Positions 61,743-64,000 of a DNA stretch of 64,000 nt are shown here, piece by piece (positions within the stretch are counted from its first letter, which is position 1; each line of letters opens with the position of its first letter). The stretch comes from Rhynochetos jubatus (Eukaryota > Chordata > Aves > Eurypygiformes > Rhynochetidae): NCBI GenBank assembly GCA_027574665.1, contig CM050665.1, positions 620,001-684,000 on the forward strand, given 5' to 3'. A program made the position numbers and the translations under genes. The notes under the pieces were generated by a model, which saw only the letters and a program-made list of their open reading frames with translations, was not told the DNA's origin and did not search any database.

Positions 61743-62561
61743 TGGCAGGCCTTTGCAATCCCAACTATCCCTGGACCTGGGCGCTTTCTCGTTCTCCAGA
61801 TGCTAACCCTAGCCCTAACCCAAAGAATGGCAGGTCGCGGTTTCCGGCCACGCCCCCCGCGTTCTGGCCATGACAGCTGCGGTAGGAGCAATGTCAGTGC
61901 AGTGTCGTGCTGCTCTTTCCAGGCCTTTGCAATGCCAACTATCCCTGGACCTGGGCGCTTTCTCGTTCTCCAGACGCTAACCCTAGCCCTAACCCTAAGA
62001 ATGGCAGGTCGCGGTTTCCGGCCACGCCTCCTCTGCGTTCTGGCCATGACAGCTGCGGTAGGAGCAATGTCAGTGCAGTGTCGTGCTGCTCTTGGCAGGC
62101 CTTTGCAATCCCAACTATCCCTGGACCTGGGCCCTTTCTCGTTCTCCAGACGCTAACCCTAGCCCTAACCCTAAGAATGGCAGGTCGCAGTTTCCGGCCA
62201 CGCCCGCCTGGGTTCTGGCCATGACAGCTGCGGTAGGAGCAATGTCAGTGCAGTGTCGTGCTGCTCTTGGCAGGCCTTTGCAATCCCAACTATCCCTGGA
62301 CCTGGGCGTTTTCTCGTTCTCCAGATGCTAACCCTAGCCCTAACCCTAAGAATGGCAGGTCGCGGTTTCCTACCACGCCCCCCCGCGTTCTGGCCATGAC
62401 AGCTGCGATAGGAGCAATGTCAGTGCAGTGTCGTGCTGCTCTTGGCAGGCCTTTGCAATGCCAACTATCCCTGGACCTGGGCGCTTTCTCGTTCTCCAGA
62501 CGCTAACCCTAGCCCTAACCCTAAGAATGGCAGGTCGCGGTTTCCGGCCACGCCCCCCCTG

Positions 62562-62969
62562 CGTTCTGGCCATGACAGCTGCGGTAGGAGCAATGTCAGT
62601 GCAGTGTCGTGCAGCTCTAGGAAGGCCTTTGCAATCCCAACTATCCCTGGACCTGGGCGCTTTCTCGTTCTCCAGACGCTAACCCTAGCCCTAACCCTAA
62701 GAATGGCAGGTCGCGGTTTCCGGCCACGCCCCCCCTGCGTTCTGGCTATGACAGCTGCGGTAGGAGCAATGTCAGTGCAGTGTCGTGCAGCTCTTGACAG
62801 GCCTTTGCAATGCCAACTATCACTGGACCTGGGCGCTTTCTCGTTCTCCAGACGCTAACCCTAGCCCTAACCCTAAGAATGGCAGGTCGCGGTTTCCGGC
62901 CACGCCCCCCCGCGTTCTGGCCATGACAGCTGCGGTAGGAGCAATGTCAGTGCAGTGTCGTGCTGCTCT
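62562..62969. repeat. Family B duplication at offset 1,227, right copy
   Basis: Counterpart of 61,335-61,742. Sequence after it (62.96-63.45 kb) instead resembles 60.68-61.2 kb at offset 2,281, with TGCTCTTTCC, CGCCTCCTCTGTG and [C/G]AACTCTTGGC in order. B2 is therefore also a mosaic. Confidence 0.72.
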
Positions 62970-64000
62970 TTCCAGGCCTTTGCAATGCCAACTATCCCTG
63001 GACCTGGGCGCTTTCTCGTTCTCCAGACGCTAACCCTAGCCCTAACCCTAAGAATGGCAGGTCGCGGTTTCCGGCCACGCCTCCTCTGTGTTCTGGCCAT
63101 GACAGCTGCGGTAGGAGCAATGTCAGTGCAGTGTCGTGGAACTCTTGGCAGGCCTTTGCAATGCCAACTATCCCTGGACCTGGGGGCTTTCTCGTTCTCC
63201 AGACGCTAACCCTAGCCCTAACCCTAAGAATGGCAGATCGCGGTTTCCGGCCACGCCCCCCCTGCGTTCTGGCCATGACAGCTGCGGTAGGAGCAATGTC
63301 AGTGCAGTGTCGTGCTGCTCTTGGCAGGCCTTTGCAATCCCAACTATCCCTGGACCTGGGCGCTTTCTCGTTCTCCAGACGCTAACCCTAGCCCTAACCC
63401 TAAGAATGGCAGGTCGCGGTTTCCAGCCACGCCCCCCCTGCGTTCTGGCCATGACAGCTGCGATAGGAGCAATGTCAGTGCAGTGTCGTGCAGCTCTTGG
63501 CAGGCCTTTGCAATCCCAACTATCACTGGACCTGGGCGCTTTCTCATTCTCCAGACGCTAACCCTAGCCCTAACCCTAAGAATGGCAGGTCGCGGTTTCC
63601 GGCCACGCCCCCCCTGCGTTCTGGCCATGACAGCTGCGGTAGGAGCAATGTCAGTGCAATGTCGTGCTGTTCTTGGCAGGCCTTTGCAATCCCAACTATC
63701 CCTGGACCTGGGCGATTTCTCGTTCTCCAGATGCTAACCCTAGCCCTAACCCTAAGAATGGCAGGTTGCGGTTTCTGGCCACGCCCCCCCTGCGTTCTGG
63801 CTATGACAGCTGCGGTAGGAGCAATGCCAGTGCAGTGTCGTGCAGCTCTTGGCAGGCCTTTGCAATCCCAACTATCCCTGCACCTGGGCGCTTTCTCGTT
63901 CTCCAGACGCTAACCCTAGCCCTAACCCTAAGAATGGCAGATCGCGGTTTCCGGCCACGCCCCCCCTGTGTTCTGGCCATGACAGCTGCGGTAGGAGCAA

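Larger units (their letters stand above)
58074..64000. repeat. Family B satellite array, second block (B2)
   Basis: About 33-34 units, running past the right edge of the window. It has the same subtypes as B1, though more diverged one from another: private changes include GGATTCCGG (58,323), TGCTGTGTGC (58,748), CAGATGGCGG (59,020), CTGCTGAAGG (61,178), TCTGATTCTCC (61,261), ACCCAAAGAATGG (61,818) and TTTCCTACCACG (62,369). CAATGCCAAC dominates in 60.1-60.9 kb. 175-bp units recur near 58690, 59570, 60626, 61330, 61680, 62385 and 62907, and a 174-bp unit lies near 61,855. No gene is seen. Confidence 0.96.

Noticed and set aside
49442-63913. Repeated 84, 94, 105 and 141 codon frames in family B
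   Set aside because: They recur every 176 bp in shifting frames and are windows on the satellite, not genes.
1-64000. CRISPR array (regular repeats with spacers)
   Set aside because: The whole unit is conserved; there are no variable spacers, no leader and no cas genes, and the telomeric motif points to a eukaryote.
1-64000. Centromeric satellite with a CENP-B box
   Set aside because: No unit matches the box pattern; the closest stretches (TTTTCGGCCACGG in marker units, TCTCGTTCTCCAGACG in family B) fail at core positions. The telomere blocks favour a subtelomeric setting.
1-64000. Integrated herpesvirus with telomere-like ends
   Set aside because: No viral gene or other non-satellite sequence is present, and the telomere blocks are units of a cellular-type satellite.
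1-64000. tRNA, rRNA or small RNA genes within the unit
   Set aside because: I saw no cloverleaf, A/B box pair or rRNA-like segment; the short inverted repeats in the CpG box are too small to support an RNA gene call.

Overview
The whole 64 kb window is one tandem satellite array. I see no protein gene, RNA gene, mobile element, CRISPR array or single-copy gap in it. About 360 head-to-tail units of 171-183 bp all face the same way. Each unit carries a short block of the vertebrate-type telomere motif (CCCTAA on the + strand, TTAGGG on the - strand), a CpG-rich box, a C-run and about 100 bp of mixed-sequence spacer. This points to eukaryotic subtelomeric or interstitial-telomeric heterochromatin. 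A vertebrate is the most natural guess, but TTAGGG also occurs in fungi, kinetoplastids and other lineages, and I do not recognise the satellite or the species. If the internal blocks face the same way as the chromosome end, the telomere lies to the left of the window.

There are two related families. Family A (modal unit 177 bp) fills 1-49,451 and 55,356-58,073. Family B (modal unit 176 bp, with an eroded telomeric block) fills 49,452-55,355 and 58,074-64,000. All three A/B switches keep unit register and fall inside sequence shared by both families, as expected from homologous exchange between repeats.

Within family A the telomeric block varies in whole hexamers, giving units of 183, 177 or 171 bp with five, four or three C-runs. 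The classes are graded along the window. The 183-bp units occur only left of about 39.8 kb. The 171-bp units occur only right of about 32.2 kb and become frequent next to family B. Linked variants reveal many higher-order repeats: an X-Y-X-X-Y block structure at 9.9-17.6 kb, a 2.1 kb duplication at offset 3,568, a 1,422-bp repeat at 36-38 kb, and overlapping duplications at offsets 2,287, 2,111 and 1,583 in family B.

The very long open frames (up to 2,501 codons) are a by-product. The family A unit is a multiple of three with no stop in one frame, and hexamer gain or loss keeps that frame. They break wherever a unit has a 1-2 bp length change or a point stop. They have no start context, domain or codon-conservation signal and should not be annotated as proteins. 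The biology worth following is the array itself: how it amplifies, whether it is transcribed (TERRA-like), whether its telomeric blocks form G-quadruplexes, and whether it can act as a template for telomere repair.
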